From Mesorhabditis belari (taxonomy: Eukaryota; Nematoda; Chromadorea; Rhabditida; Rhabditidae), in assembly GCA_958450365.1 (NCBI GenBank), contig CAUEEP010000903.1, positions 62,001 through 126,000 on the forward strand: 64,000 nucleotides of DNA, given 5' to 3'. Each line of letters starts with the position of its first letter. Position 1 is the first letter of the stretch. Positions 56,001 to 64,000 of this stretch are shown here, one piece after another. Under the pieces are notes generated by a model. It did no database searches, was not told the origin of the DNA, and was given only the letters and a program-made list of their open reading frames with translations. Position numbers and translations under genes: made by a program.

Positions 56001-56127
56001 TCGCACTGAAGAAAATTTTGAGAAACCGTGCGAAATTTCGTCGAAAAAAGCAACGCTACGCAGCAATACGCCAAGAGCCGCAAAAGGCAAAGTAAATTAT
56101 CGGAAAGCGCCAGATGACGATTTCTAA
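53023..56127 (+). CDS. BEL/Pao pol polyprotein, N-terminally truncated, 1034 codons
   Basis: Domain order fits BEL/Pao. Reverse transcriptase from the first residues (SLNQIMHQGPSLIPNMIG; LTADVEKAYHQVHL; active-site YVDNLFVG near residue 117, Asn in place of the usual second Asp); RNase H (IFADASAKAFAIVAYL near 285; GDSEVALKW near 362); integrase zinc finger HH..C..C (HHHKQMGHAG...RCVLCK, about 614-655); integrase core with TGIDYMGPV, LTDNAKTF and GGIYERLIG (about 685-800); and a C-terminal domain typical of this group (VGEIVLIMKEDVKRGSYAKG, about 940). The true start is missing; the first ATG in frame is at 53053. It lacks the first RT motifs, so it could not work alone. Confidence 0.9.
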   Translation: MQGQKSLNQIMHQGPSLIPNMIGILIRLRTFPILLTADVEKAYHQVHLQSSEKDAVRILWLKDYKQPVSFQNLRALRYTRTPFGVKASAFLLTMSILHMLEQNYPELKDEVAKNMYVDNLFVGAHSEKEAIQKYKIYKDVFRKMKMNIREFTSNNKIVLNSIEKEDKIVESSLKLLGMTWDSDNDTLSQIVQIKAERPLTKRKIIQAIATNYDPLGIATPLLVEAKSFYQSLWSIKDLKWDHQLPEKQSEQWEEIESKFGKETRITIPRFIFTTLQRDYTRIAIFADASAKAFAIVAYLQSKTSGRFESSIIFAKNRLNPTKVIPTIPKMELLALECAHKQILYLLKEIKLKIDEIVICGDSEVALKWVTKEKTRDKAGKFVQNRTNKIAQVQEELKALQIPVKLFHVPGKLNPADYGTKGITAEQLHKSVWLEGPQFLQSDEKFWPKEIQRFEIPNFSQSVEEEAKNTLILTEIVTENQEILIEEQRFGTYYKLVKTTARFLYYINRWMRKINKLPINPVLKPIPSCRVDPRSGEDIIDRPADFLKNAKLLLIKQHQSENEKKLKEKAREIEKDEWGIYRKVDRMSETFSDFQNSKPIAILPNSHFCTLLIRHHHKQMGHAGTASTLASIRQRFWIYKGRQAVKKVTQRCVLCKYFNGLPYKQPAWAPYPKIRTNRSLPFENTGIDYMGPVLIYDSALDVEIDVWIVLFTCVCTRNIHLEIVDSLRTSTFLESLRKFCARRGKPKLILTDNAKTFKLAEKFLKNAKEIEGNFVNIQTLADYGIQWKFTVPHAPWQGGIYERLIGCVKLALGKIKHGRGISKQLLEVIIVEIEGFVNSRPLTYLDEEQSERLIRPIDFLLPGVKLNLEIESCPDQSDPDYQDKIIQTHEEVKRKIEATEYYLNLVWKTFHNSYMHSLRESGKQHASKRESKVAIQVGEIVLIMKEDVKRGSYAKGKIIRLMAGADGKIRSAIVKTGNNKQIERPINLLIPLEIRTEENFEKPCEISSKKATLRSNTPRAAKGKVNYRKAPDDDF

Positions 56128-56307
56128 GCATTTCGACAAACAACAAAGCTCGCGCTTCCGTAACAAATTGTATATTTTTCGAACCACACCTTGTGAATTT
56201 AATATTAAAAAATTTAAATCATTAACCCTTCGAACGTTATTTGCATCAAGTTTCCCCCTTTCTTAAAATTTCTCTTTCAACAAGATTTTTTTTTAAACAA
56301 CATTTCA

Positions 56308-56925
56308 ATGTTTAAATTACAGGAGATGCCTGCCAAAAACGAGGACAACACGATAGAGAGCCCCAATACGCTCGAGGTGAAACAGTTAATGGAGAAGATG
56401 GACGAGAAATTTTTGGGAATCACGTCGATGATCAACGAAACAACGGACAAGCTATCGAGCGCTATTTTCACGGAGACACTTGCCACTTCGGCCTCAATCA
56501 AAGACGACTTGAGGGAGATGTTCGTCGAATGGAAGGAGAACATTGAAGAAACAATCAATCAACAGCTCAATAAGCTGAGGCGAGAGCTGATTGAGGACTT
56601 GAACGATTCAGAGGAACCACCCATGAAGCGAAAAGTAATAACAACTAACACTCAACGTCACGTGAAAAAAGATTGCATCTTCTGTGGAACCAAGACCTGC
56701 AGAGACATAGTCAAGTGTTCAATGAAAATGGAATATTTTGACAGAATGAGGATCGCGACAATGAACAGAATATGCCTAATCTCGAAGAACTGCTTAAAAG
56801 AGCATCCGGGACCCTGCAACAAGTCGATCATCACCTGCAGCCATTGCAGCGGTCGACATCATGTGGTTTTCTGTGAAAAGCTTGGAATCGAAATGATCAA
56901 GAATCAATCTTCATCCAAATATTAG
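56308..56925 (+). CDS. zinc-knuckle, gag-like ORF downstream of pol, 205 aa
   Basis: First ATG at 56308 (MFKLQEMPAKNEDN). N-terminal half is acidic and helical (LEVKQLMEKMDEKFLGITSM; coiled-coil likely; NQQLNKLRRELIEDL). The C-terminal half has Cys/His clusters C.FC....C......C, then CLKEHPGPC and CSHCSGRHHVVFC, as in the nucleocapsid part of BEL/Pao gag. In normal elements gag precedes pol, so a gag-like ORF between pol and the 3' LTR is unusual. It could be a third ORF, a rearranged gag, or the gag of a second element. Confidence 0.7.
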   Translation: MFKLQEMPAKNEDNTIESPNTLEVKQLMEKMDEKFLGITSMINETTDKLSSAIFTETLATSASIKDDLREMFVEWKENIEETINQQLNKLRRELIEDLNDSEEPPMKRKVITTNTQRHVKKDCIFCGTKTCRDIVKCSMKMEYFDRMRIATMNRICLISKNCLKEHPGPCNKSIITCSHCSGRHHVVFCEKLGIEMIKNQSSSKY

Positions 56926-57133
56926 TTGTTGTCTTTTCCCGTCCCCTACCCCTCGTTCAAAATTTGCTCTTTTTCAAGATTTAAATCCTTCCCTACAAAA
57001 TTCCTCGTGCACAAGGTTTCCTCAAAAAATTTAAACTTTCTCTGTTAAGATTGTCGCAGAACAAATTTCCGCTTCACATTTTGCGTTGCGGGGAGAATCC
57101 AGAGTAAACTCTGAATCATTTTGGAGGTCGGAG

Positions 57134-57530
57134 TGTGGCGAATAGCCACTAAAAGTTAACTCTGACAGCCTAAAATTTGGAAAAATATTGAGGAAATCGG
57201 TGCGCCTTCATTTTATTTCGCGCCCCAAGTCATTTATTGTTTTGTAGCTTGTTAGCTGAGTATCTTGTGTTAAAGCCTATATAAGGCAACTGTTGTTCAT
57301 TTGTTTTTGTTATCTTTCATTTGTTTTTTCTGCTTTCCTCAGATTTTGTGTGAAAGTTGTGTCCTAATTAGGACGAAATTGCTTCTGTTCTTATCGTCAC
57401 TTTAATTCAATTGTCGATATTGTGTGAAAGTTGCTCAAGTGAGAGCCCAAAGATTCCGAATCAATCGGCTATTGAATAAAGTGCTTTTTTTAGTTCAAGA
57501 GAGATCAGATATCTCAAAACAAGAAATAAC
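57134..57530 (+). repeat. probable 3' LTR of the BEL/Pao element
   Basis: Starts TGTGGCGAATAGCCACTAAA directly after a purine tract (GGAGGTCGGAG, 57123-57133, the likely plus-strand primer). Contains TATATAAGG at about 57279 and AATAAA at 57475-57480, as expected for an LTR promoter and polyadenylation signal. The right boundary is approximate because there is no 5' LTR to compare. Related LTR-like sequence at 50010-50344 (minus). Confidence 0.65.
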
Positions 57531-57532
57531 GT

Positions 57533-58760
57533 GCCTTGAGTGAAGAGTACCAAGCACAAAAAGAATATTTCTTTACATGCCTTCAACGAGATCCGTGAAC
57601 ATTTGGTGAGGCCGGTGAAAGTGAAGAGGAATCAGAGGAATAGGACGAGAATGAAGAAGGTGACGAGGAGCCAGCTGCAAACGGTAGAAATTCAATTTTA
57701 TCGATTTAAATTTTATGGAACTTCAGACGAATCTAATGCAATATTTAAATACTTATTTCAGCTCAACCTCAACAAATGGAAATCATTGACAACACTGAGC
57801 AAAATCTCGTCGCTTTCCGTCGCGAAGCTTACTTGACAATTCAATCACGGCTCGACTATCAAGAGCACGTTCACAAACTTCTCAAAATGGGTGTCAAGCG
57901 AGAATTGGAGGTTGGGCTTATTGATAGAATATAAAACATTTTTGGCTCTTTCCAATTAGTAGGTACTTTAACCGTGGAACCCGCTTTTCTTAAATTTAAG
58001 GTACTTAGTAATCGAAAAGAGCCCGTTTTTTTTTCATTATAGCCGGAACGCATTCACATTCTCGTTGATTGTTGTGCACGGGAACGTACTTATGGAAGGT
58101 TTTATCGACTTCTCTACGAGCGTTTTTGTCGGCTGAAACGTGAATCTGAAGTTAGTTTCAAAAGTATGTGGCCATTTTTTTTTATTTTAGGCTACTTTTG
58201 AGACGATAGCTCGTGAGACTTATCAAACTATCCATCGCTTTGATATTACGAGACTGAGGAATATGGTTCGTTTAATCAGTCATTTGCTTTTCACAGATGC
58301 CATTACTTGGGATGTAGGTCTTTATGCGAATATTCACTTTTTCGTTTCCATATTTCAAGTGTTCAAATTTAGGTTTTGAGCGAAATCCATTTGAACGAGA
58401 ATGAGACAACTTCTTCGGGCAGGATTTACGTCAAAACCATTTCCTTGAATTGGCTCAAATGGTTGTGCTTTCAAAGCTGTATGAAAGAATCTGTGATCCG
58501 TAAGTTTAGATATTTTCTAGAATTCAATAATCTTTAGTACATTGCAACATGCGTTTGAGGAACTTTTGCCCCGGGACAACCCAGCCAATGCTCGCTTCGC
58601 CATCAACTCCTTCACATTAATCGGTCTTGGTGGACTGACGAAAGAAAGATTTGAAAAAGCTAATAAGTGTATAAATTTTAGGGTGGATCTTCGCGACTTT
58701 TTGGAAAAAGGTGGAACGAGGAAGAAAAGAAAGCAGAGTTTTGTTAAGAATTCTTCCGAA
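57533..58760 (+). pseudogene. CWC22/LET-858-like pseudogene, copy 2
   Basis: Starts directly after the LTR (SEEYQAQKEYFFTCLQRDP, then TGA), followed by an acidic run with one stop (GEAGESEEESEE). Exons 57762-57910 (IIDNTEQNLVAFRREAYLTI), 58043-58150 (HILVDCCARERTYGRFYRLL), 58191-58313 ([20 protein letters not shown]...DAITWD), 58373-58499 ([20 protein letters not shown]) and from 58538 (LLPRDNPANARFAINSFTLI, GLGGLTKERFEKANK). Exon 58373-58499 lacks one base after VKTI, which pushes FLELAQMVVLSKLYERICDP out of frame; copy 1 has the same lesion. The last exon stays open into the next gene (see 58761). Confidence 0.75.
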
Positions 58761-60366
58761 ATGGACAATCTCTCGAATCTTCCACCTCGATGTCTTCAGA
58801 GCATCTCTTCTTTTTCCCAATCCCCAGAAATGCCCGAAATGACTGAAGCATTGCCTGAAAAGAGTGTCAAACGCATAGTAGAACCGGCCATCTCTTTGGA
58901 GAAAATCGCCCAACTCGAAGCCGATTTGTGGGTTTTTCGCCAAATCTTTACTGCTATCCAAAACAGTCTTTAATTTAATCGAAGAGTTTAGGGAAGAAAT
59001 GAAAAAGGACAAAGACGTGGAAATGAGTCGATGGACAGCAAAAATCGCTCAAATTGAGGCGAATTTGAAAATCAGGAAGTTGGAGGCTGATTTGTTTGAC
59101 GAAAGGGAGAGAAATCGAGAATTGGAAAGGAAAGTCGCCGAGATGAAAAGGAAGAACGACGATCTCGAAGCACAATTGTACTAATTTTGTAATTTCCTTT
59201 TTTCACAGGCTCAACATAAAATATCGACAAAAATGGGACTTTTTTTAGAAGCGACCCAAATTCGGAAGTGAGAGACGGAAAAGCTAAGATTGGAGAGCTC
59301 GAAGGGGAAATCAACGCGTTGCAGGGCAAAATCTCTGGATTTGAAGCCCAAATGTGAGTTTATTTGGTATCTCTTGTCGACTGAGACTTGAGGCAACAGT
59401 TTCAGATTTGTGGGTTTTTAAAGGAAAAAGATTCGGTATTTGTCTAAAAATTTTTCGAAGAAATTCAGAAATCGAACAATAACTTCCTTGGATCTGAAGG
59501 GATGGTCGTATTTGGCAAAAACTGCTTCTTGGTACAAGGTTTGGTGGATGTTGTGAACCAGGATTATCTTCATCCTAAGGTTCCCAATCAAGAAATGACA
59601 TTTGATGAAGCCGAGGCATATTGTGCGAGTCGAAAGATCCATTTAGTCTCAATTCACAATCAGGAAGAGAACGATTTTGTTCAGGAACTCGGTAAGAAAT
59701 CGAAATGATTCAATTCTGGAAATTCATGATTTTGGTAGAAATTTATGCTTTGTAAACCAAAAACAATCGGTATTTATTTCAGCGAAAAATGTTTATTCAA
59801 ATGCTGCGTTCTGGATTGGACTGAAGGTTGAATTTTTCTTATCGAAAGAAATAAATGAATAGAAAGTAATAATTCTTTCAGCCATTTTCGGAAGACTTTT
59901 TGTCAAGAAATGATTCGTTTGGTTGATAGTTCTTTGATAGAAATAATGCTTTCAATTGAGAAACTAGAATAGTTCTAAAATGGAAAAAATTTGGTTGAAA
60001 TATCAACAATGAAACATAAAAATTTCTTTATTCAGAGAAATCCGAACAAAGGAAATGCTTTTGAATGGACGGATGGAAGATTTCACTAATTGGGAATCGG
60101 GATACCCGGATTCGAACACCCACGCTTTTGTGAGATTTTCAGCCTGAAATCACCAATATTTAATCCAATTTCCAATGCATAATATGAAAATGTTCAGATC
60201 AATCTGAGAAAACTTCTTTGTGTAAAATAACGCAAAGTGTTTTATCAAAGGATTTCCATTAGAAATGAACACATTGCAGCTTTGGAGCGCTGATGGGATA
60301 TGGTTGGCCCTTCTTCCTACCACTCCGCAGCTTCATTGGATCTGCAAAAGGAGCTCTCAATTCTGA
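58761..60366 (+). pseudogene. CTLD gene copy 9 fused downstream of CWC22 copy 2
   Basis: Begins at or upstream of MDNLSNLPPRCLQSISSFSQ, which is in the same open frame as the end of CWC22 copy 2. Then IAQLEADL/donor at 58927, a stalk exon to about 59178 (IAQIEANLKIRKLEADLFDE; VAEMKRKNDDLEAQ), 59251-59354 (AKIGELEGEINALQGKISGF), one stalk exon reduced to a few bases, then CTLD exons from about 59467 (KGWSYLAKTASWYK; AEAYCASRKIHLVSIHN; FWIGLK), 60036-60129 and 60280-60366 (HWICKRSSQF, stop). Exon 60036-60129 is 94 bases instead of 102: eight bases lost after WTDG cause an early stop. The CTLD is therefore broken. Confidence 0.7.
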
Positions 60367-60479
60367 TAAATGCTTTGTGTTCCTTTCTGTGGACAAAAAC
60401 TGATAAATCCCATTTTCTTCGTTTTTCTGAAAACATTTTGATTGCCAGTAAATGTATTGATAAATGTAATAAACTGAAC

Positions 60480-60962
60480 GAATTGACGCTGTGCTCGCCG
60501 TGTTTGTGCGACTCGATTTGATATCTAAATGTTGCAAGTTGGTCAAGAACGCAGATAAATTTCCACTAGTTTATCTCTCGATGTGTCAAACACTTGACTC
60601 CGGAAGCTCGGAACTGATTTTCTTCGGCATCCACGTCGAAATGATGCTAAAGGGTTCGATCTAGATAGATCCTTACCAACCTTCACAAAAACTCAGTTTT
60701 GAAGAATATCCCTCAGTGTTTGGCGAACTCTGGCTTACATCCTGGCGCCGAGTCCTTGATTCAACTGATGTCAAAATGAGCATTTCAAGATTAGTCTAAC
60801 TGACCCGTTCATCTTGGGAGAAAATGTTATGGACCTCTCCGGAGCCTCCTTCGGCTCTCGGTCGAATGTGACCCATTTGATCGCCGGGACCTTTGTCCGG
60901 GTACAACAGATCTCGAGTGGATCTAAATTTGATAGCGTTGTTGCTACGTACAATTTGTATGT
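60480..60962 (+). CDS. possible exons of an unknown gene, nucleotidyltransferase-like end
   Basis: Open stretches in different frames: about 60480-60650 (RIDAVLAVFVRLDLIS; KNADKFPLVYLSMCQTLDSG), about 60696-60785 (EEYPSVFGELWLTSWRRVLD) and about 60786-60962 (TDPFILGENVMDLSGASFGS; VTHLIAGTFVRVQQIS, donor GTAAGT). The DPF...NV.......F.R pattern recalls the C-terminal part of terminal uridylyl / poly(A) polymerases, but the N-terminal catalytic motifs are not here. Junction phases are not proven. Treat as a candidate host-gene fragment. Confidence 0.25.
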
Positions 60963-61049
60963 AAGTATGGATCCCACGATCTCCAGACTTTCACGGGTCT
61001 CCGAACCAGCCAGCGGACAAAGCGAACGATAGTGTGCTTTGCCTCCTAG

Positions 61050-61400
61050 TTAAAAGAATTGGAGAACTAACTGAAGCGGTGCTTGTCCCCGTGTTCCCGA
61101 ATCCGAGTGTCGATAGATGTGCTCGGACTTGACGGGCATCACAACAGGACGACCATCCGCTTTGAATCCGAAACCCTCAATGCGATCGTCACGATGTCCG
61201 GAACCCGATAGACGACTAGTTTGAATAGATAGGCTAAAGCTTTCCAAGATTCAAACAAACCTCGCATAACGATATACAGGATTCTCGGGCAGTTGACGGC
61301 TGTATTTTTTTCCATTTTAAAGATTGCTCCATTTGCTCCAAAGCCTCCAACTTTAGGTCGTAGCATAGCTTCTGCATAGGGAATTATGTCAGCTTTCGCG
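61050..61400 (-). CDS. possible exon pair, unknown
   Basis: Minus strand: a helical stretch LKLEALEQMEQSLKWKK ending at a GTTTG donor near 61263, then after AACTAG an open segment LSGSGHRDDRIEGFGFKADG, RPVVMPVKSEHIYRHSDSG. Phases do not match for the obvious donor, so they may not belong together. No family recognised. Confidence 0.2.
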
Positions 61401-61439
61401 TTTCAAACGACATTTTTCTTGGCGTGGTTCTATCTGTAA

Positions 61440-62580
61440 ATAAAAACAATTAGTTTTTGCAAAATCAAGTAGACAATTCGAATTAAAAGCTTCTAGACAA
61501 AATTCTAAATAATCGCTAAATAACTTTGCTTATCCACAAAAATTTTAAATCCGAGCTACCCAAAACGCGTAAAAAACATTGGAGTCTCTTCTTGAAAGTA
61601 AAAAACCCGCGGCATGTTCGGATGTTTTACCCCTTGGCGAATAAGTATGTTGCCGGTTAGCTAAGTATCTTCAGCAAAAAGATATTCAGCTAAACATTTT
61701 GTACCCATTGGCAAATGTTTTTTTCTTTTTATACCCGTTGGCAAATCTTTTGCAAAAGAGATATTCAGCCAATCATTTTGTATTTAATGAGAAACTCGCT
61801 AAATTTTTAGGGCGGTCATTCATTTTACAAGCTCTTCCCCAGTGGCTGCCTACCGTAGTACCTTTCGTAATAATAATAATACCTGTCTTTGTTATTTAAA
61901 ACGAAAACTAATCAACCTGTAAATATGTTTTTTTTGTTTCCCAAAGATGGTGCTGCCGACACGCCCGAATTTCGGGTACAGCGCGAGCTCAGCCACGCCA
62001 CGCCGGATTTGTACACGGTACAATCGGCACTACACGGCACCGGTACTATCGCCTACACGAGCTCGATTTCAGATTTAACTAAACTCACTTTAACTTTTTA
62101 ACTTTAGATCCCCGTGGCTGGAGTGAGATCCGATGGAGTGAACAAACATTAAATCAAAAAATGATTGCGGAGCCCTCAACTCACCTGGAATTAGTTGGCC
62201 ATTCAATAAGTCATAGCAGAATACTTTGAAAACTTAAAATGATCATCGATCGCTCAACCTCAATCACTGCAAAGGCATTTTCTATTTCCGCAGTGTCAAC
62301 TTTGAAACTCAACACTATTATCCGTCAAACGATACGAAGCAGCGTCAGCACCTAGATTCATCATACAAGATTTATGTTTCTTTTAATTCAATGCATTAAG
62401 CTGACTATAGCCGGTTACTTTAAAACATTCATCGAAAATTCAGTAAGCATCAGTAAGTTGAGATAAAATAATATAAAATGTAAAAATAAAAATAATAAAA
62501 ATAAAAGGCTTCTGCTCTGATCTCAGACATCCAGAAAAAAACCAACAACAGAACTGACTTTCAAATAAGAATTTATTCAA
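61440..62580. other. no gene seen
   Basis: A short direct repeat CC.TTGGC.AAT around 61630-61760 (ATTCAGC nearby) and a small GC-rich patch at about 61950-62060 (GAGCTCAGCCACGCCACGCC; CGGTAC...GTACCG-like foldback). Nothing coding. Confidence 0.3.
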
Positions 62581-62589
62581 AATAAAACA

Positions 62590-62850
62590 ATGAAATTATT
62601 TCAAATATTCTCCATTGTTATTGAGAACTTCCGCCCATTTTACGGGCAGCTTTTGGATTCCTTTTTAGTAGTAGGCTTTTGGTTGTTGATCGAAAAACTT
62701 TTGTAGCCACTTTTTGACCGCATCGTCGGAATCGAAGTGTTCTCTGTGAAGCTCGTTGCTCATAGTCCGGAATAAATAGTAATCAGAAGGGGCAAATTTC
62801 GGACTATATGGGGGATGTGACCGAACTTTCCATCCAAGGCTGTTTATTTT
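62590..62850 (-). pseudogene. mariner transposase C-terminal fragment
   Basis: Minus-strand reading: SPIYSPKFAPSDYYLFRTMS, then REHFDSDDAVKKWLQKFF, one in-frame stop, and KLPVKWAEVLNNNGEYFE. This is the third-Asp region of a mariner (SP.FAPSDY) to the C-terminus. The 5' two-thirds are absent; a TIR was not identified. Confidence 0.7.
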
Positions 62851-64000
62851 GAAGCGTTTTCAATGTTACAACCCAATGCAATGGGCTCTCTTACTTTTTA
62901 GACATCTTTTTTCCTGTTTCATTCTCTTTGCTTTTTCTTTTTTATCTTTTCCTTCTTACTCTTCCTTTTTTTCATTTTCGTCATTTTTTTGCAAAATTGG
63001 GTAATTAAACCGAGCAGCGAGTGGTCGCCCTATGTGTGGGGGCCGTGGTCAGATTGGCCGACGAGACACACCAGAGGAACGCACAAAAGGTGTGACTTTC
63101 AGAAAGTTTGTTGTTTGCATTTTATTCAATACATGATATTTGAAAATTTGCTGTCATGTCTGACTCAACTTCCTTCCTTTTCGTTTTTTTCTTTACTCCA
63201 CTGGGATTAGTGCGTGGAATTCGAGCCTAGTTTTTCAAAACCTCCCGATAAATACATAAAAATTTTTTAATTTTCTGCCGGTCTGGAACGCATGTTAGTC
63301 AACTAATAAAAAAATTTTCGAAAATTTGACCTTTGAAAGTGATTGTTGAGATTTTCGAGAACACGGTGAGTTTACGCATAAAATATGGCAAACTTTAATT
63401 GATTTGAAAAATCAATGAAAAAGAAATTGAAAAGGGCGGCCTTTCAACATCACAATCCTTCGAATGATTGATGAGTGATTGGTTGAAGATTTCCATTTAA
63501 AAATTAACGAATTAACTAGACAAAACCGGTCAGTAGATTTTTAGGCTGATGACTGAATACCTTACGCTTTCTACCCTTAGATTTTTTCCGGAGACTTCAA
63601 AAAGTGAGGAATAAACGGTGGTTTTTACTTAAAATTTGAATAAGCGGAACTTATAGTGGACCAGATGCCCGATGTTTACACAATTTTTGCAACTTTCTTT
63701 TTAAACACCTCAACACAAAGTCTTAGCAATTCTAGCAATTTTCAAGTGTTTCTTGGGTTTTTTCATCGAAAGGTAAAATAAGAAACTTTTTTGAAAGTAG
63801 CAAAAAAGCTTTCATAAAGAAAGAAGTAAGGGAAGTAGGGAAGGAAGTGATGGTAAGGAAGTAAAGAGGAAGATAGGAAGCAAGGAAAGGAAGTAACGAA
63901 AGTAAAATTTTAGTATTTTAAAATACTAAAATTAATACAAAAATTGTTCCATGGAACATTCTTTAGTACCTAAAGGTACTAAAGTATCACGGTTTTAGTC
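62851..64000. repeat. intergenic; purine-rich repeats and three adjacent palindromes
   Basis: 63815-63900 is an irregular GGAAGTAAG-type purine tract. 63908-63931 (TTTTAGTATTTTAAAATACT...), 63946-63957 (GTTCCATGGAAC) and 63961-63984 (CTTTAGTACCT-AA-AGGTACTAAAG) are inverted repeats in a row. 62900-62990 is T-rich. No gene. Confidence 0.6.

Larger units (their letters stand above)
53021..57530 (+). mobile_element. BEL/Pao LTR retrotransposon, 5'-truncated
   Basis: Starts inside reverse transcriptase and ends with a probable 3' LTR. No 5' LTR, gag or protease precedes it. A long pol frame (53023-56127) and a separate zinc-knuckle ORF (56308-56925) are fully open, so the insertion is young. Decayed CWC22-like copies abut both ends. 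Confidence 0.85.

Overview
This window is nuclear DNA from a nematode. The evidence is many short introns of about 37-60 bases with TTTCAG or TTTTAG acceptors, C-type-lectin-like (CTLD) genes, an srx-like seven-transmembrane chemoreceptor, partial copies of the CWC22/LET-858 splicing-factor gene, and a nematode-style transposon load (Tc1/mariner, mariner, Merlin, BEL/Pao, MITEs). There are no bacterial operons, rRNA genes or CRISPR arrays. Most genes are split into exons of 30-190 bases, so I built the models by hand from splice sites and reading phase. I cannot name the species.

The dominant theme is a dispersed family of nine CTLD loci on both strands: 1-843, 2848-3190, 8111-9156, 11620-13041, 35673-37136, 37442-38873, 43965-45802, 47588-49350 and 58761-60366. 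The best copy (47588-49350, minus) has a hydrophobic N-terminus, a short Cys segment, a coiled-coil stalk and a single CTLD, 244 residues in all. The longest open frame over the CTLD misreads a 41-base intron; removing it restores the CTLD. Two copies give clean models, one is nearly clean, one lacks its 5' end and five are broken. Several copies are followed tail-to-tail by the 3' exons of a second coiled-coil gene.

Layout. 1-3.4 kb: broken CTLD copies and a Merlin-type transposase remnant. 4.8-7.0 kb: a BrkDBD-type helix-turn-helix ORF, then a ten-exon zinc-finger/coiled-coil gene with a truncated paralogue at 14.4-15.1 kb. 8-13 kb: two CTLD genes. 13.1-21.4 kb and 28.8-32.5 kb: two arms of a large inverted duplication, each carrying a chemoreceptor-like pseudogene; the left arm also has a 3.9-kb extra segment and a Tc1-like insertion. 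21.4-28.8 kb: direct repeats, strong hairpins and a near-intact DDxD transposon. 32.6-34.5 kb: exons of an unrecognised gene, a tRNA-like relic and Tudor-domain exons. 35.4-41 kb: a MITE, two CTLD copies, a perfect 71-bp-arm palindrome and a mariner nested in a mariner. 42.2-43.2 kb: an intact 342-codon single-exon ORF. 44-49.4 kb: two CTLD genes. 50-51.7 kb: duplicated LTR-like sequence and a mariner fragment. 52.2-58.7 kb: two decayed CWC22-like copies flanking a 5'-truncated BEL/Pao element. 58.8-60.4 kb: a broken CTLD copy. The last 3.5 kb has a few possible exons, a mariner fragment and palindromes.

The region behaves like a lineage-specific gene nursery: host exons (CTLD, zinc finger, chemoreceptor, CWC22) are repeatedly copied, inverted and truncated among transposons. 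The strongest candidate for something undescribed is the N-anchored coiled-coil CTLD family with modular, frame-neutral stalk exons.
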